NCBI RefSeq assembly: GCF_000816845.1
Contig: NZ_CP006877.1
Span: 1,121,501-1,185,500, forward strand
DNA length: 64,000 nt
DNA from: Rhizobium gallicum bv. gallicum R602sp
GTDB taxonomy: Bacteria > Pseudomonadota > Alphaproteobacteria > Rhizobiales > Rhizobiaceae
Direction of reading: 5' to 3'
Shown here: positions 53,897-62,965 of the stretch, one piece after another
Numbering within the stretch: position 1 is the stretch's first letter
Layout: every line of letters begins with the position of its first letter
The notes under the pieces: model-generated
Databases searched by the model: none
The model's input: only the letters and a program-made list of their open reading frames with translations
Told to the model about the DNA's origin: nothing
Position numbers and translations under genes: made by a program

Positions 53897-54958
53897 TTGC
53901 GCGAACCCGATAGGCAGAAACTCGACAAATTGGTCGAACGGCTGGTCGGCGATGTCGGAGCTGCGGTCTCCGGCGCGCTCGTCGTGCTCGGCGATGATCT
54001 CGGTCTGTTCAAGGCTCTGGCGGACGGCGTGCCGCGGGATGTGGCGCGGCTTGCAAAGGAGACCGGGCTGAAGGAGCGCTATCTGCGCGAATGGCTCTCG
54101 GCGATGGCCGCGGCCGATTACATAACCTATGACGACGGGACGGACCGCTTCCATCTCACGCCCGAGCAGGCGATGGTGTTTGCACAAGAAGACAGCCCCG
54201 CCTTCTTCGCCGGCGCGTTCCAGGTGACGCAGTCCATGTGGATGGACGAGCCGAAGATCGCCGAAGCCTTCCGCAGCGGACGGGGCGTCGGCTGGCACGA
54301 ACATAGTGTCTGCCTCTTCCGCGGCACCGAACGCTTCTTCCGGCCCGGCTACAACACGCATCTGGTTTCAAGCTGGATACCGGCGCTGAATGGCGTTGAG
54401 GCAAAGCTCAAGGTTGGTGCCAGGGTCGCCGATGTCGGCTGCGGCCATGGTGCGTCGACAATCCTGATGGCGCAGGCCTATCCTGCCTCGCGATTCTTCG
54501 GCTTCGATTATCATGCCCCCTCGATCGAGAAAGCCAGGGCCGCGGCCGAGGAGGCAGGTGTCGGCGACCGCGTCACCTTCGAGCAGGCCACTGCGGCCGA
54601 ATTTCCCCCGCAGGGATATGACATGGTCGCAATGTTCGATTGCCTGCACGACATGGGAGATCCGGTCGGTGCCGGCCGTCATGTCAAGGAAACGCTGGCG
54701 CCCGGCGGCACCTGGCTGATCGTCGAGCCATTTGCCCACGACAATCTGAAGGACAACCTCAATCCGGTCGGACGCGTCTATTACGGCGCTTCGACAATGA
54801 TCTGCACCCCGGCGTCGCTGTCGCAGGAGGTTGGCCTCGGCCTTGGCGCCCAGGCGGGCGAGATGAGGCTCAGGAAAGTGGCGCTCGACGCCGGCTTCTC
54901 GCATTTCCGCCGGGCGAGGGAAACGCCGTTCAACATGGTGTTCGAGGCGCGGGCGTAG
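53897..54958 (+). CDS. SAM-dependent methyltransferase with N-terminal winged helix
   Basis: The 353-residue cytosolic protein has an N-terminal winged-helix-like region (GVPRDVARLAKETGLKERYL, about residues 38-60) and a C-terminal Rossmann methyltransferase with motif I VADVGCGHGASTILMA (about 177-192) and MVAMFDCLHDMGDP. This layout resembles Rv2258c-like methyltransferases. The start is either TTG 53897, with GGAGGG at good spacing, or GTG 53891, which would sit directly on that site; I prefer TTG. Substrate unknown. Confidence 0.85.
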   Translation: MREPDRQKLDKLVERLVGDVGAAVSGALVVLGDDLGLFKALADGVPRDVARLAKETGLKERYLREWLSAMAAADYITYDDGTDRFHLTPEQAMVFAQEDSPAFFAGAFQVTQSMWMDEPKIAEAFRSGRGVGWHEHSVCLFRGTERFFRPGYNTHLVSSWIPALNGVEAKLKVGARVADVGCGHGASTILMAQAYPASRFFGFDYHAPSIEKARAAAEEAGVGDRVTFEQATAAEFPPQGYDMVAMFDCLHDMGDPVGAGRHVKETLAPGGTWLIVEPFAHDNLKDNLNPVGRVYYGASTMICTPASLSQEVGLGLGAQAGEMRLRKVALDAGFSHFRRARETPFNMVFEARA

Positions 54959-54990
54959 CGGCTCGAAGGATTGGGGGACCGACCATTGCC

Positions 54991-55944
54991 TCAAGCCGAA
55001 AGCGTCAGCCCGATGCCCCACGGATCCTTGAAGAACACGCCGCCGTCGCGCTTTGCGCTGTCGATCTCCAGCCGGTCGAGTGCCGCCACCGCATTGTCGA
55101 GCGCCGCCTTGTCGTTGAAGCGTAGGGTGTAGTCGGAAAGGCCGGTCATACCGTCGGCGCGAGTGCCGGCGCCGCGGCTGTTCCAGATGTTGGCGGCGAT
55201 GTGATGGTGGTAGCCCCCAGTTGCAAAGAAGCTCGCGCCGGGATAGCGCGCCATCAGCTTCAGGCCGAGGACGTCGCGATAGAAGGCATCGGCTTGCGGA
55301 ATGTCGCCGACCTGCAGATGGATATGCCCGATCGCCGTGCCGTCGGCCATGCCGCCCCAGGTATCCTCGGGCGCACTGTCGTAGAGCGCCTGCAGATCGA
55401 GGCGCATCGTTGCCATTTCGACCTGGCCGTCCTGGTGGAAATGCCAGGCCTCGTGCGGCCGGTCGGCGTAAATCTCGATGCCATTGCCTTCTGGATCGGA
55501 GAGATAGATGGCTTCGCTGACGAGATGATCGGAGGCGCCGTCGAGCACGACATCGTTATGGGCCGCATGGCGCAGCCAGCGGGCAAGTTCCGTGCGGTTC
55601 GGCATCAGGAAGGCGGTGTGAAAGAGGCCGGCCGCATTGCGCGGCGCGATCGTCGCCTTGCTGTCCGTCGTCAGCATCAAGAGCGGCAGCCCGTTCACAC
55701 CGAGCACCTCGCCGCTCGGCGCCTTCTCGATCACCTTGAGGCCGAGCATCGACTGATAAAAGCTCGAGACCAGCGAAAGGTCGGTAACGGCCAGATGCGA
55801 CTGGCCGACATAGGCAGGCCGCGTCAGCGCATAAGAGGTTTCGCTCGTCATTTGTTTATCTCCTGCCTTGGAAGGGAAAGGCGCGCCGGCGGCGGCAGCG
55901 AAAGCGCTGCCCGTAGCAAGCTCGAGGAATGTTCGCCGGTCCAT
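54991..55944 (-). CDS. VOC-family protein (two-domain, catechol dioxygenase-like) with Tat-like signal
   Basis: The 317-residue product has two VOC modules (about residues 45-160 and 200-317) with HLAVTDLSLVSSFYQSMLGL, GNGIEIYADRP, HIHLQVGDIPQADAFYRDVL and GGYHHHIAANIW, resembling CatE-like extradiol dioxygenases or glyoxalases. The N-terminus MDRRTFLELATGSAFAAAAG is a convincing Tat signal. Yet an internal ATG at 55851 has a near-perfect AGGAGATAAACAA site, giving a 286-residue cytosolic form. Both starts may be used. Confidence 0.82.
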   Translation of the reverse strand: MDRRTFLELATGSAFAAAAGAPFPSKAGDKQMTSETSYALTRPAYVGQSHLAVTDLSLVSSFYQSMLGLKVIEKAPSGEVLGVNGLPLLMLTTDSKATIAPRNAAGLFHTAFLMPNRTELARWLRHAAHNDVVLDGASDHLVSEAIYLSDPEGNGIEIYADRPHEAWHFHQDGQVEMATMRLDLQALYDSAPEDTWGGMADGTAIGHIHLQVGDIPQADAFYRDVLGLKLMARYPGASFFATGGYHHHIAANIWNSRGAGTRADGMTGLSDYTLRFNDKAALDNAVAALDRLEIDSAKRDGGVFFKDPWGIGLTLSA

Positions 55945-56126
55945 CACGCCTTCACGTCCTCTCGAGCCGCTGTACTTGTAGTCTATATGGCGGATTCCGA
56001 TTGTTCACAGAAGATCAGTTTTTGAGGATAAAGCGTTGAGCGAATGTTGACGATCGCTTGTGCCCACTTGAACCTGTCCATCGCGCGTTATCTTCTATTG
56101 TAGGTAAGCCCGCTGTGGAGGAAACC

Positions 56127-56537
56127 ATGTACAAGAAGATCATCGTCCCTATCGAGATGGGTACGGTCGAGAGGGGGGAAAGGGCATTCCGCAAGGCTGC
56201 GACGCTGCTTGATGCGGGCGGTGAGATCATCCTGCTCAATGTCGTGCAGGACGTGCCGACCTATATCGCCGTCGACCTACCGGCTGAACTGATCGACAAT
56301 GCGATCGATGATGGACGCGCGCAGCTGGAGCAACTGCGGCTGAAGACCGGAATTCCGGCGAAGGTGGAGATCGGCCGTGGCCCGCCGGCGCACGGCATAC
56401 TCGCCGCCGCCGAGGCGCACCACGCCGACCTCATTATCATCGCCTCGCATGTTCCGGATTTCTCGAACTATTTCATCGGTGCGACCGCTGACCGGGTGGT
56501 ACGCCACGCCAAATGCTCGGTGCTGGTGGATCGGTAA
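56127..56537 (+). CDS. Universal stress protein (UspA family)
   Basis: The 136-residue cytosolic protein has the Usp fold, starting MYKKIIVPIE and with ADLIIIASHVPDFSNYFIGA leading to TADRVVRHAKCSVLVDR. The ATP-binding G-2x-G-9x-G(S/T) motif is degenerate (ASHVPDFS replaces the usual GSHGRTGL), so it may not bind ATP. A GGAGG site precedes the ATG at 56127. Confidence 0.9.
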   Translation: MYKKIIVPIEMGTVERGERAFRKAATLLDAGGEIILLNVVQDVPTYIAVDLPAELIDNAIDDGRAQLEQLRLKTGIPAKVEIGRGPPAHGILAAAEAHHADLIIIASHVPDFSNYFIGATADRVVRHAKCSVLVDR

Positions 56538-56644
56538 GGATTAAAGCGTTTCATGAAGTTTTACCGCGCGCGGTGCTGCCGGCTGTTGCGCCGCCGGCCG
56601 TTCAGTGAGAGCATCGGTAAGGGTCGAGGAATGGGTGCGTATTC

Positions 56645-57313
56645 ATGGGCGAGTTCAACGGCATTCGCTGGGCTTACGACAGATATGAGCTGATCGCCGA
56701 CGGCATCGTGCACGGCGTTGGCCTTGCGCTTGCGCTCGTGGGTGCGACCGTGCTGATCTTCTATGCGATGGTCTGGAGCTCCTACGGCGAGATCGCGGCC
56801 GCCTGGATTTACGGCATCGGCCTTGTGCTGACACTCGGCATTTCCTTTTCCTACAATGCCTGGCCGGTCTCGCCCACCAAATGGTACCTGCGCAGGCTCG
56901 ATCATTCGGCGATCTTCATCCTGATCGCCGCGACCTATACGCCCTTCCTCGAACGCGGTGCCGACGACCCGCTGCTCTTCGCCATGCTGATTGCCATCTG
57001 GGCGATGGCGGCCGCCGGCATCTACCTGAAATGCGCCTTTCCGGGGCGCTACGACAAGCTGACGATCCTGCTCTATCTCGCCATGGGCTGGAGCGGCATT
57101 CTCGTTGCCGGGCCGGTCGCCTCGCGCATTCCCTTCGCTTCGATGCTTTTGATCGTCATCGGCGGCATCATCTATTCGGCAGGTGTGATTTTCCACGTCT
57201 GGGAAAAGCTGCGCTTCCAGAACGCCATCTGGCATGGCTTCGTGGTTGCTGCCGCAGCGGTACATTATTCGGCGGTACTCACCTGCTTCAGCATGGGCGC
57301 TGCCAGGCTCTGA
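56645..57313 (+). CDS. PAQR/hemolysin III family membrane protein
   Basis: The 222-residue integral membrane protein has seven hydrophobic helices and the metal-ligand histidines of the family: HGVGLALALVGA, RLDHSAIFILIAATYTPF and the C-terminal IWHGFVVAAAAVHY. Proposed zinc-dependent amide hydrolase activity for the superfamily is not proven in bacteria. The gene follows a universal stress protein by about 100 bases. Confidence 0.88.
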   Translation: MGEFNGIRWAYDRYELIADGIVHGVGLALALVGATVLIFYAMVWSSYGEIAAAWIYGIGLVLTLGISFSYNAWPVSPTKWYLRRLDHSAIFILIAATYTPFLERGADDPLLFAMLIAIWAMAAAGIYLKCAFPGRYDKLTILLYLAMGWSGILVAGPVASRIPFASMLLIVIGGIIYSAGVIFHVWEKLRFQNAIWHGFVVAAAAVHYSAVLTCFSMGAARL

Positions 57314-57399
57314 TCGTTCTTTCTTCGCGCCAATTCGCGGTTTACATCGCCGAAGGCCAGGCGTATGCGCTTGGGCGAACGAACCGGAATGGACATGAC

Positions 57400-57906
57400 A
57401 TGACCGACGCCGTCCTCGTGCGCGACGCCACCGAAGCCGATCTTGCGGCGATCCGCGACATCTACAACCACGCCGTCGAACACACGACGGCGATCTGGAA
57501 CGAAACCCTTGTTGATCTCGAAAACCGCGCAGAATGGTTCCGGGCGCGCAAGGCGAGGGGCTTTCCGGTTCTGGTCGCGGAAAAGGCGGGGCAGGTCGCG
57601 GGTTACGCCACCTACGGCGACTGGCGGGCCTTCGACGGCTATCGCCATACGGCCGAGCACTCCGTCTATGTCGACAAGGACTGCCGCGGCGGCGGCATCG
57701 GAAAGCTTTTGATGCAGGCGCTTATCGAGAAGGCCAAAGAGAACGGCGTTCACGTCATGATCGCCGGCATCGAGTCGGAAAACGTCGCCTCGATCCGCCT
57801 GCACGAAAAGCTCGGCTTCCGCATCGCCGGCACCTTCTCCGAGGTCGGCACCAAGTTCGGCCGCTGGCTCGATCTCACCTGCATGGAACTCAGGGTTTCG
57901 AAGTGA
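57400..57906 (+). CDS. GNAT acetyltransferase (phosphinothricin acetyltransferase-like)
   Basis: The 168-residue enzyme has the GNAT motif A HSVYVDKDCRGGGIGKLLMQ and ends FGRWLDLTCMELRVSK. VRDATEADLAAIRDIYNHAV and NENV-type IESENVASIRLHEKLGF resemble phosphinothricin/methionine-sulfone acetyltransferases (Pat/MddA). The natural substrate is unknown. The ATG at 57400 has a weak site. Confidence 0.87.
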   Translation: MTDAVLVRDATEADLAAIRDIYNHAVEHTTAIWNETLVDLENRAEWFRARKARGFPVLVAEKAGQVAGYATYGDWRAFDGYRHTAEHSVYVDKDCRGGGIGKLLMQALIEKAKENGVHVMIAGIESENVASIRLHEKLGFRIAGTFSEVGTKFGRWLDLTCMELRVSK

Positions 57907-58072
57907 CCGCCTCGCCGTTCAAGCGGGCATCTGGCACTTCAATCGCAGGCAAGGGAGCGGCAAACGAGGTATCGCTGTCTTGCGCTAACCTCATGCCCTG
58001 ACGGGCACAGGTGGTCGATCGTTTCCCTTTCCGGAAAATAGCTGGCGGTGGTGATGAGCCCCCGTATATTGC

Positions 58073-58483
58073 CTATTTCCCCGGCTCGAACACCATCGAA
58101 TGTCCGTTGATGCAGTAGCGCAGGCCCGTCGGCGGCGGGCCATCGGGGAAGACGTGGCCGAGATGTGCATCGCATCTGCTGCAGCGGATCTCCGTACGGA
58201 CCATGCCGTAGGAGCTGTCGCGATGCTCTGTCACGCCATCCGGCGAGACCGGTTCGAAATAGCTCGGCCAGCCGCAGCCGGCATCGAATTTGGTATCGGA
58301 GCGGAAGAGCGGAGCGTTACAGCCGACGCAGCGGTAGAGGCCGGTCTCGAAGCTGTCCCAGTAGGGGCCGGTAAAGGCGCGTTCCGTGCCGTGCTGGCGC
58401 GTGATGCGGTATTGCTCCGGCGTCAGCTGCTCTTTCCATTCTGCATCCGTCTTGCGGACTTTGGCGGTCGTGGTGTCGGACAT
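58073..58483 (-). CDS. msrB: Peptide-methionine (R)-S-oxide reductase
   Basis: The 136-residue enzyme repairs methionine-R-sulfoxide in proteins. It has the structural zinc pairs CVGC and [14 protein letters not shown], the resolving-type cysteine region, and the catalytic Cys in [13 protein letters not shown] 58483 has an AGGAG site. It has no signal peptide, so it is cytosolic. The gene is monocistronic. Confidence 0.95.
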   Translation of the reverse strand: MSDTTTAKVRKTDAEWKEQLTPEQYRITRQHGTERAFTGPYWDSFETGLYRCVGCNAPLFRSDTKFDAGCGWPSYFEPVSPDGVTEHRDSSYGMVRTEIRCSRCDAHLGHVFPDGPPPTGLRYCINGHSMVFEPGK

Positions 58484-58805
58484 AAGGCATGCTCCTTTCG
58501 CGCCGGAGGGGCGGTTCCGTCTTGGCCAGAATGTGGGGCGCAAGACAAGCCGGATCAAGGCAGGACGGATTAGCCCGGCAATCAGGTTCTATCGCGGGCC
58601 TTCGAAATATCCGCCCAAGGCTCATCCAGTGTGCATCCGCGATTTCGCGCAAAGGCTGCGGCGTAGCGGACGGCCCCTCGAGGAGAGGGCAGGGTAAGGG
58701 CAATCGGCGAAATGCCCGGCCTATAGCTAATCCGAATTGATGGTTTGATCCCGACCGCGCCGTTAACGTACTCTTAGCCATGGCGGCTGATGCCAGGCGG
58801 GGGAT
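58484..58805. other. Gap without recognisable gene
   Basis: About 320 bases between msrB and the small membrane protein. A GGCCCCTCGAGGAGAGGGC-type G/C-rich stretch near 58670 may be a degenerate intergenic repeat. No tRNA or ORF was seen. Confidence 0.4.
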
Positions 58806-59015
58806 ATGGACGTGTTCATCGTTGTTCTACCGTGGGCCTATTGCCTTGTGGCTGTGCTCTTTCTGACGATGACTTTGCTGGAAGGCTGGGCCAACCACGA
58901 TGGTTGGACGTTGGCCCGCCTCGCAGGCGCGGTGGCATGCATTCTCTGGCCGCTGACGGTAGTTGTCCTGCTGTTTCACATGTTTGCGTCTGCCGCTACG
59001 CTCCGCCAGGCCTGA
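58806..59015 (+). CDS. Small hypothetical membrane protein (69 aa)
   Basis: The 69-residue product has two hydrophobic helices (about residues 4-26 and 39-62, FIVVLPWAYCLVAVLFLTMT and RLAGAVACILWPLTVVVLLF). A GGGGGAT precedes the ATG. It precedes the Mrp operon by 112 bases on the same strand. No family recognised. Confidence 0.55.
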   Translation: MDVFIVVLPWAYCLVAVLFLTMTLLEGWANHDGWTLARLAGAVACILWPLTVVVLLFHMFASAATLRQA

Positions 59016-59127
59016 TCGGTCCTGCCTCCGATCATTCATCCAAACCTTCTCCGAAAATGCTTGAGGGCGCTTGCCGATTACCCTAAGTTCGCGCCAACGC
59101 ATCACTTTCTGGCAATGAGGAGGGGAC

Positions 59128-61494
59128 ATGGCCGGTGTCACTGGTCTGACATTTTTGGCCTTGTGCCTGCCGCTTCTCGGCGCCTTGCTTTCCCCTTTCG
59201 TCATTCGCCGGCTCGGCGCAAGCGGCGCCTGGCTGCTGGCTGCCGTGCCGTTCCTGTCGTTCCTGCACTTCCTCCGCTTCATATCAGGCGTCGCCCGTGG
59301 CGAGGTGGTGACCGGCGGATATTCCTGGGTGCCGAGCTACAATCTGAGCTTCTCTTGGTTTCTCGACGGCCTGTCGCTCACCTTTGCGCTGCTGATTACC
59401 GGCATCGGCACGCTGATCGTGCTTTATGCCGGCGGCTACCTGAAGGGGCATCCGCAGCAGGGGCGCTTCTTCTCCTTTATCTTCCTGTTCATGGGTGCGA
59501 TGCTCGGCGTCGTCGTCTCGGACAGTTTCCTGATGTTCTTCATCTTTTGGGAGCTGACCTCGATCACCTCCTTCCTGCTGATCGGCTTCGACCATGAGCG
59601 GGAGGCGGCACGACGGGCGGCACTTCAAGCACTGGTGGTGACCGGCGGTGGCGGGCTTTGCCTGCTGGCCGGCCTGCTCTTTCTCTGGAACATCACCGGC
59701 GTCACGCAGATGTCGCTGCTTTCGCCCTTCGGCGATGTCGTCCGCGGCAGCCCGTTTTATCTGGCAACGCTCGGTCTCGTGCTGTGCGGCGCCTTTACCA
59801 AATCGGCGCAGTTTCCATTTCACTTCTGGCTGCCGAACGCCATGGAGGCGCCGACGCCGGTATCGGCCTACCTGCATTCCGCAACCATGGTTAAGGCCGG
59901 CGTATATCTCCTGATGCGGCTGAACCCGGTGATGGGCGGCACACCGGCCTGGGAAATCCTGCTGCCGTTCTTCGGCGGCATGACCCTGGTTGCCGGTTCG
60001 GCGCTCGCCATTGCCCATGCCGACCTGAAGCTGAAGCTCGCCTATACGACGGTTTCTTCGCTCGGCCTTCTCGTCCTGCTAACCGGTTTCGGTTCGGAAT
60101 ACGCAATCGAAGCCGCGGTGCTTTACCTGGTGGCGCACTCGCTCTTCAAGGGTGCACTCTTCATGATAGCAGGCGTCCTCGACCACGAGACGGGCACCCG
60201 CGATATCACGAAGCTCGGCGGTTTGCTGAGCGCCATGCCGCTGACCTTTGCAATTGCGATGCTCGCCGCGATCTCGATGGGCGGCCTTCCGCCCTTCTTC
60301 GGCTTCCTCGCCAAGGAGGAGATCTACGCTGCGCTCGCCGGCGGCAACCTGCGCTCGCTGGTCTTCACCGCGGTCGCGATCTTCGGCAATGCGCTGATGT
60401 TTGCAATTGCCTTTTCGGTCGGCCTGAAACCCTTCGTCGGTCAGGCGGCCGAAACCCCGAAACATCCCAACGAGGCGCCCGTCCTGCTCTGGCTCGGTCC
60501 CGGCATTCTGGCAGCGCTGGGCCTTGCTCTCGCGCTCTTTTCCGGCATCACGCATCACTACATATCGTCTCCGATGGCTTCGGCCGTTCAGGGCGATGCG
60601 ATCGACGTTGCGATCTCGCCGATGCCGCATCTGGGCCTTCCGCTCGCGCTTTCGGTATTGACCGTCATCCTTGGCGTTGCGGTCTATTGGAAGATTGAGC
60701 TGGCCCGGGCGCTGATGGTGTCGTTCTTGCAGGCGGCAGGGCCGGGGCCGGACCGCGGCTTCGATAGCTTTATCGCCGGGCTCGTCCGCCTTGCCTGGCG
60801 CGTCACCCGCATCGTCCAGCCGGGACGGCTGGAAATCTACGTGACCTGCACCTTTGTCTGCCTCGCCTTGATACTCCTCGTGCCGCCGCTGCTTTACGGC
60901 GAACTGCCGTCGTTTCCCGTCTGGCCGCGCGGCGTCCAGCTCCATGAATGGGCGATCTTCCTGCTCGCCGTGATCGGCCTTGCGGCAGTGCTTTGCGCCC
61001 GCGACCGGCTGACGGCAATCATCTCGCTTGGCATCCAGGGCTTTTCCGTGGCGTTGATCTTCCTGCTCTTCGGGGCGCCCGATCTTTCCTTCACGCAGTT
61101 CATGGTCGAGACGCTGTCCGTCGTCATCCTGGCGCTCGTCATGACGAGGCTTCGCCTCTCGCCGACCGACCCGCGTCCGCTGCTTCAGCGGCTTGGCGAC
61201 GGCTCGATCGCGCTTGCCTGCGGCCTCGGCTTTGCGCTGCTTCTGATGCGGGCGACGGAGGGGCCGTTCAATGCGGCGCTGACGGATTTCTTCAACACCT
61301 ATTCGAAAACCATTGCCCACGGCGCCAATGTCGTGAACGTCATCATCGTCGATTTCCGCGGCACCGACACCCTCGGCGAGATCGCCGTTGTCGCCATCAC
61401 CGGCCTCGCCATCATCGCACTGATCCGCATGCGGGCAGGGGGAGAGCGGAAGCTGGTCGCGCCTGATCCGGACCGAGTGGAGGTGGCGGAGTGA
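59128..61494 (+). CDS. mrpA: Mrp antiporter subunit A (MnhA/PhaA-like)
   Basis: The 788-residue membrane protein is the large subunit of a multi-subunit Na+(K+)/H+ antiporter. The N-terminal two-thirds is NuoL-like (GAFTKSAQFPFHFWLPNAME and HSLFKGALFMIAGVLDHETG carry the proton-path lysines). The C-terminal part holds the MbhD/MbhE-like segment (GAPDLSFTQFMVETLSVVIL). A separate mrpB follows, so this is a group 1 layout, not a fused AB. A GAGGAGGGG site precedes the ATG. Confidence 0.93.
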   Translation: MAGVTGLTFLALCLPLLGALLSPFVIRRLGASGAWLLAAVPFLSFLHFLRFISGVARGEVVTGGYSWVPSYNLSFSWFLDGLSLTFALLITGIGTLIVLYAGGYLKGHPQQGRFFSFIFLFMGAMLGVVVSDSFLMFFIFWELTSITSFLLIGFDHEREAARRAALQALVVTGGGGLCLLAGLLFLWNITGVTQMSLLSPFGDVVRGSPFYLATLGLVLCGAFTKSAQFPFHFWLPNAMEAPTPVSAYLHSATMVKAGVYLLMRLNPVMGGTPAWEILLPFFGGMTLVAGSALAIAHADLKLKLAYTTVSSLGLLVLLTGFGSEYAIEAAVLYLVAHSLFKGALFMIAGVLDHETGTRDITKLGGLLSAMPLTFAIAMLAAISMGGLPPFFGFLAKEEIYAALAGGNLRSLVFTAVAIFGNALMFAIAFSVGLKPFVGQAAETPKHPNEAPVLLWLGPGILAALGLALALFSGITHHYISSPMASAVQGDAIDVAISPMPHLGLPLALSVLTVILGVAVYWKIELARALMVSFLQAAGPGPDRGFDSFIAGLVRLAWRVTRIVQPGRLEIYVTCTFVCLALILLVPPLLYGELPSFPVWPRGVQLHEWAIFLLAVIGLAAVLCARDRLTAIISLGIQGFSVALIFLLFGAPDLSFTQFMVETLSVVILALVMTRLRLSPTDPRPLLQRLGDGSIALACGLGFALLLMRATEGPFNAALTDFFNTYSKTIAHGANVVNVIIVDFRGTDTLGEIAVVAITGLAIIALIRMRAGGERKLVAPDPDRVEVAE

Positions 61495-61585
61495 AAGGCG
61501 TTTGTTTCCATCTCGGAGGTTTAAAGTCCGGCAGGTTTGGAGCGCCAGGTGATGTTGTCTGGAGACGACATTGCCTCAACCGCCA

Positions 61586-61785
61586 TCATTGCCGTGCCCG
61601 TCACAGGAACCATGCAAAAGGCGGTTCATTCACGGCGCAGGCGCGCCGAGGCCTCGATCCTGCGACGAGCACAGGAATGAGGGGATCTTGGGATGAGCGC
61701 TGTTGGCAAAGCGCACGCATTCAGCGGGATTCAGATCGCCAGGGTGGCGCACGAGGAGGTGGTGCTTCGAGAATGAGGGCGGGTG
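61586..61785. repeat. Compound RIME-like repeat, copy 7, inside the Mrp operon
   Basis: CATTGCCGTGCCCGTCACAGG faces CTGCGACGAGCACAGGAATG around CACGGCGCAGGCGCGCCG, and the second module follows with GCTGTTGGCAAAGCGCACGC and GGTGGCGCACGAGGAG (61743-61758). It accounts for most of the 388-base gap between mrpA and mrpB. Confidence 0.72.
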
Positions 61786-61882
61786 ATGAGGTAGGGTTGT
61801 CCTTGCGTGCCCCATCGACTGACTTGATGGGCAAAGAAGGTAGCCTCGTCCGACGATTGCCGCCAAGCGGAGCACCCACCCG

Positions 61883-62302
61883 ATGAACACTCTCATCTTC
61901 CGCACCATCGCCCCCTTCCTCGTCGCACTCATGCTGCTCTTTTCGGTTTTCATCCTGCTGCGCGGCCACAACGAGCCGGGCGGGGGCTTCATCGGCGGGC
62001 TTATCGCCGCTTCGGCACTGGCGATCTACGGCATCGCGGCCGGCGTGCCGGCTGTGCGCCGGGCAATCCTCTTTCATCCGCTGTCGATCGCCGGTGCCGG
62101 GCTGATGATGTCGGCGGTCGCCGGCCTGGTCTCGATTGCCGCAGCCGTGCCTTTCATGACCGGCCTTTGGGTCTATCCTTCAATCCTTGGCGTCGAGGTG
62201 CCGCTCTCGACGGTCATGCTCTTCGATATCGGCGTCTATTTCGTTGTCGTCGGCGCGATCACCGCCATTGCGCTAGCCCTTGAGGAAAGGGAGGTGGAGT
62301 GA
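61883..62302 (+). CDS. mrpB: Mrp antiporter subunit B
   Basis: The 139-residue protein has four hydrophobic helices and the MnhB signature [20 protein letters not shown] followed by [20 protein letters not shown]. Its stop overlaps mrpC by 4 bases. It is separated from mrpA by an unusual 388-base gap, so it needs its own GGAG site, present about 10 bases upstream. Confidence 0.93.
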   Translation: MNTLIFRTIAPFLVALMLLFSVFILLRGHNEPGGGFIGGLIAASALAIYGIAAGVPAVRRAILFHPLSIAGAGLMMSAVAGLVSIAAAVPFMTGLWVYPSILGVEVPLSTVMLFDIGVYFVVVGAITAIALALEEREVE

Positions 62303-62679
62303 TGGAGCCGCTTTTTGCGATCCTCGTCGGCCTGTTCTTTTCTGCCGCCATCTACCTGCTGCTGTCGAAATTCTCGATCCGCATCATGCTCGGTATCGCG
62401 ATCCTTGGAAACGCCGTGAACCTCCTGCTCTTTACCGCCGGGCGCCTGACGCGCGAGGTGCCGCCGATCATTCCGGCGGGCCTCGACGCGCTGCCCGCCG
62501 GTGCAGCCAACCCGCTGCCGCAAGCCCTCATCCTGACGGCGATCGTGATCTCCTTCTCTTTCCTCGCCTTCCTGCTGGTGCTGACCTACCGGGCCTATCA
62601 GGACATCGGCACGGACAACACCGACGAGATGCGCGTCGCCGAGCCCGACGATCCGCCGCTTCCGCCAGTGGGGTATTGA
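62299..62679 (+). CDS. mrpC: Mrp antiporter subunit C
   Basis: The 126-residue NuoK-like protein has three hydrophobic helices; [20 protein letters not shown] and [20 protein letters not shown] are typical MnhC features. The ATG overlaps the mrpB stop. The C-terminal 25 residues are acidic and proline-rich. It is part of the proton-translocating core. Confidence 0.93.
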   Translation: MMEPLFAILVGLFFSAAIYLLLSKFSIRIMLGIAILGNAVNLLLFTAGRLTREVPPIIPAGLDALPAGAANPLPQALILTAIVISFSFLAFLLVLTYRAYQDIGTDNTDEMRVAEPDDPPLPPVGY

Positions 62680-62700
62680 GATGAGGATGGTGCGGATGAT

Positions 62701-62870
62701 ACCCCCCCTCCGTCCTGCCGGCCATCGCCCCCACAGGGAGGGAGATCGGCTGGTGGCGCTGGCTTTTTCCATTGGGGCTGCCGCGTGTTCAGCCTTCTTG
62801 CCGGCGGGCAGAAGCGGCCCGGAAGGATCGGATGAGGGGGTAGACCTGGCATATGGTATCCGTCGCTTGC
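62701..62870. repeat. Intergenic repeat-like segment inside the Mrp operon
   Basis: CCCCCCTCCGTCCTGCCGGC with CCCCCACAGGGAGGGAGATC, and then CTTCTTGCCGGCGGGCAGAA with GGATCGGATGAGGGGG, resemble G/C-rich intergenic repeats seen near 5901 and 22434. They fill the 286-base gap between mrpC and mrpD, which are normally adjacent. Confidence 0.5.
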
Positions 62871-62965
62871 GCTCCCGACGCTTGCGGCCTGCGCCGTTCA
62901 CCTTCCTCGTCGCCTTGCTCCGCGCGGCACTAATCCTTGCCGGAGAGAAGGGGAGGAAGCTTTAA

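Noticed and set aside
59128..61494. Possible hydrogenase (Mbh/Hyf) or complex I NuoL
   Set aside because: Following MrpB-, MrpC- and MrpD-like genes and absence of hydrogenase or quinone-binding subunits fix it as an Mrp antiporter.
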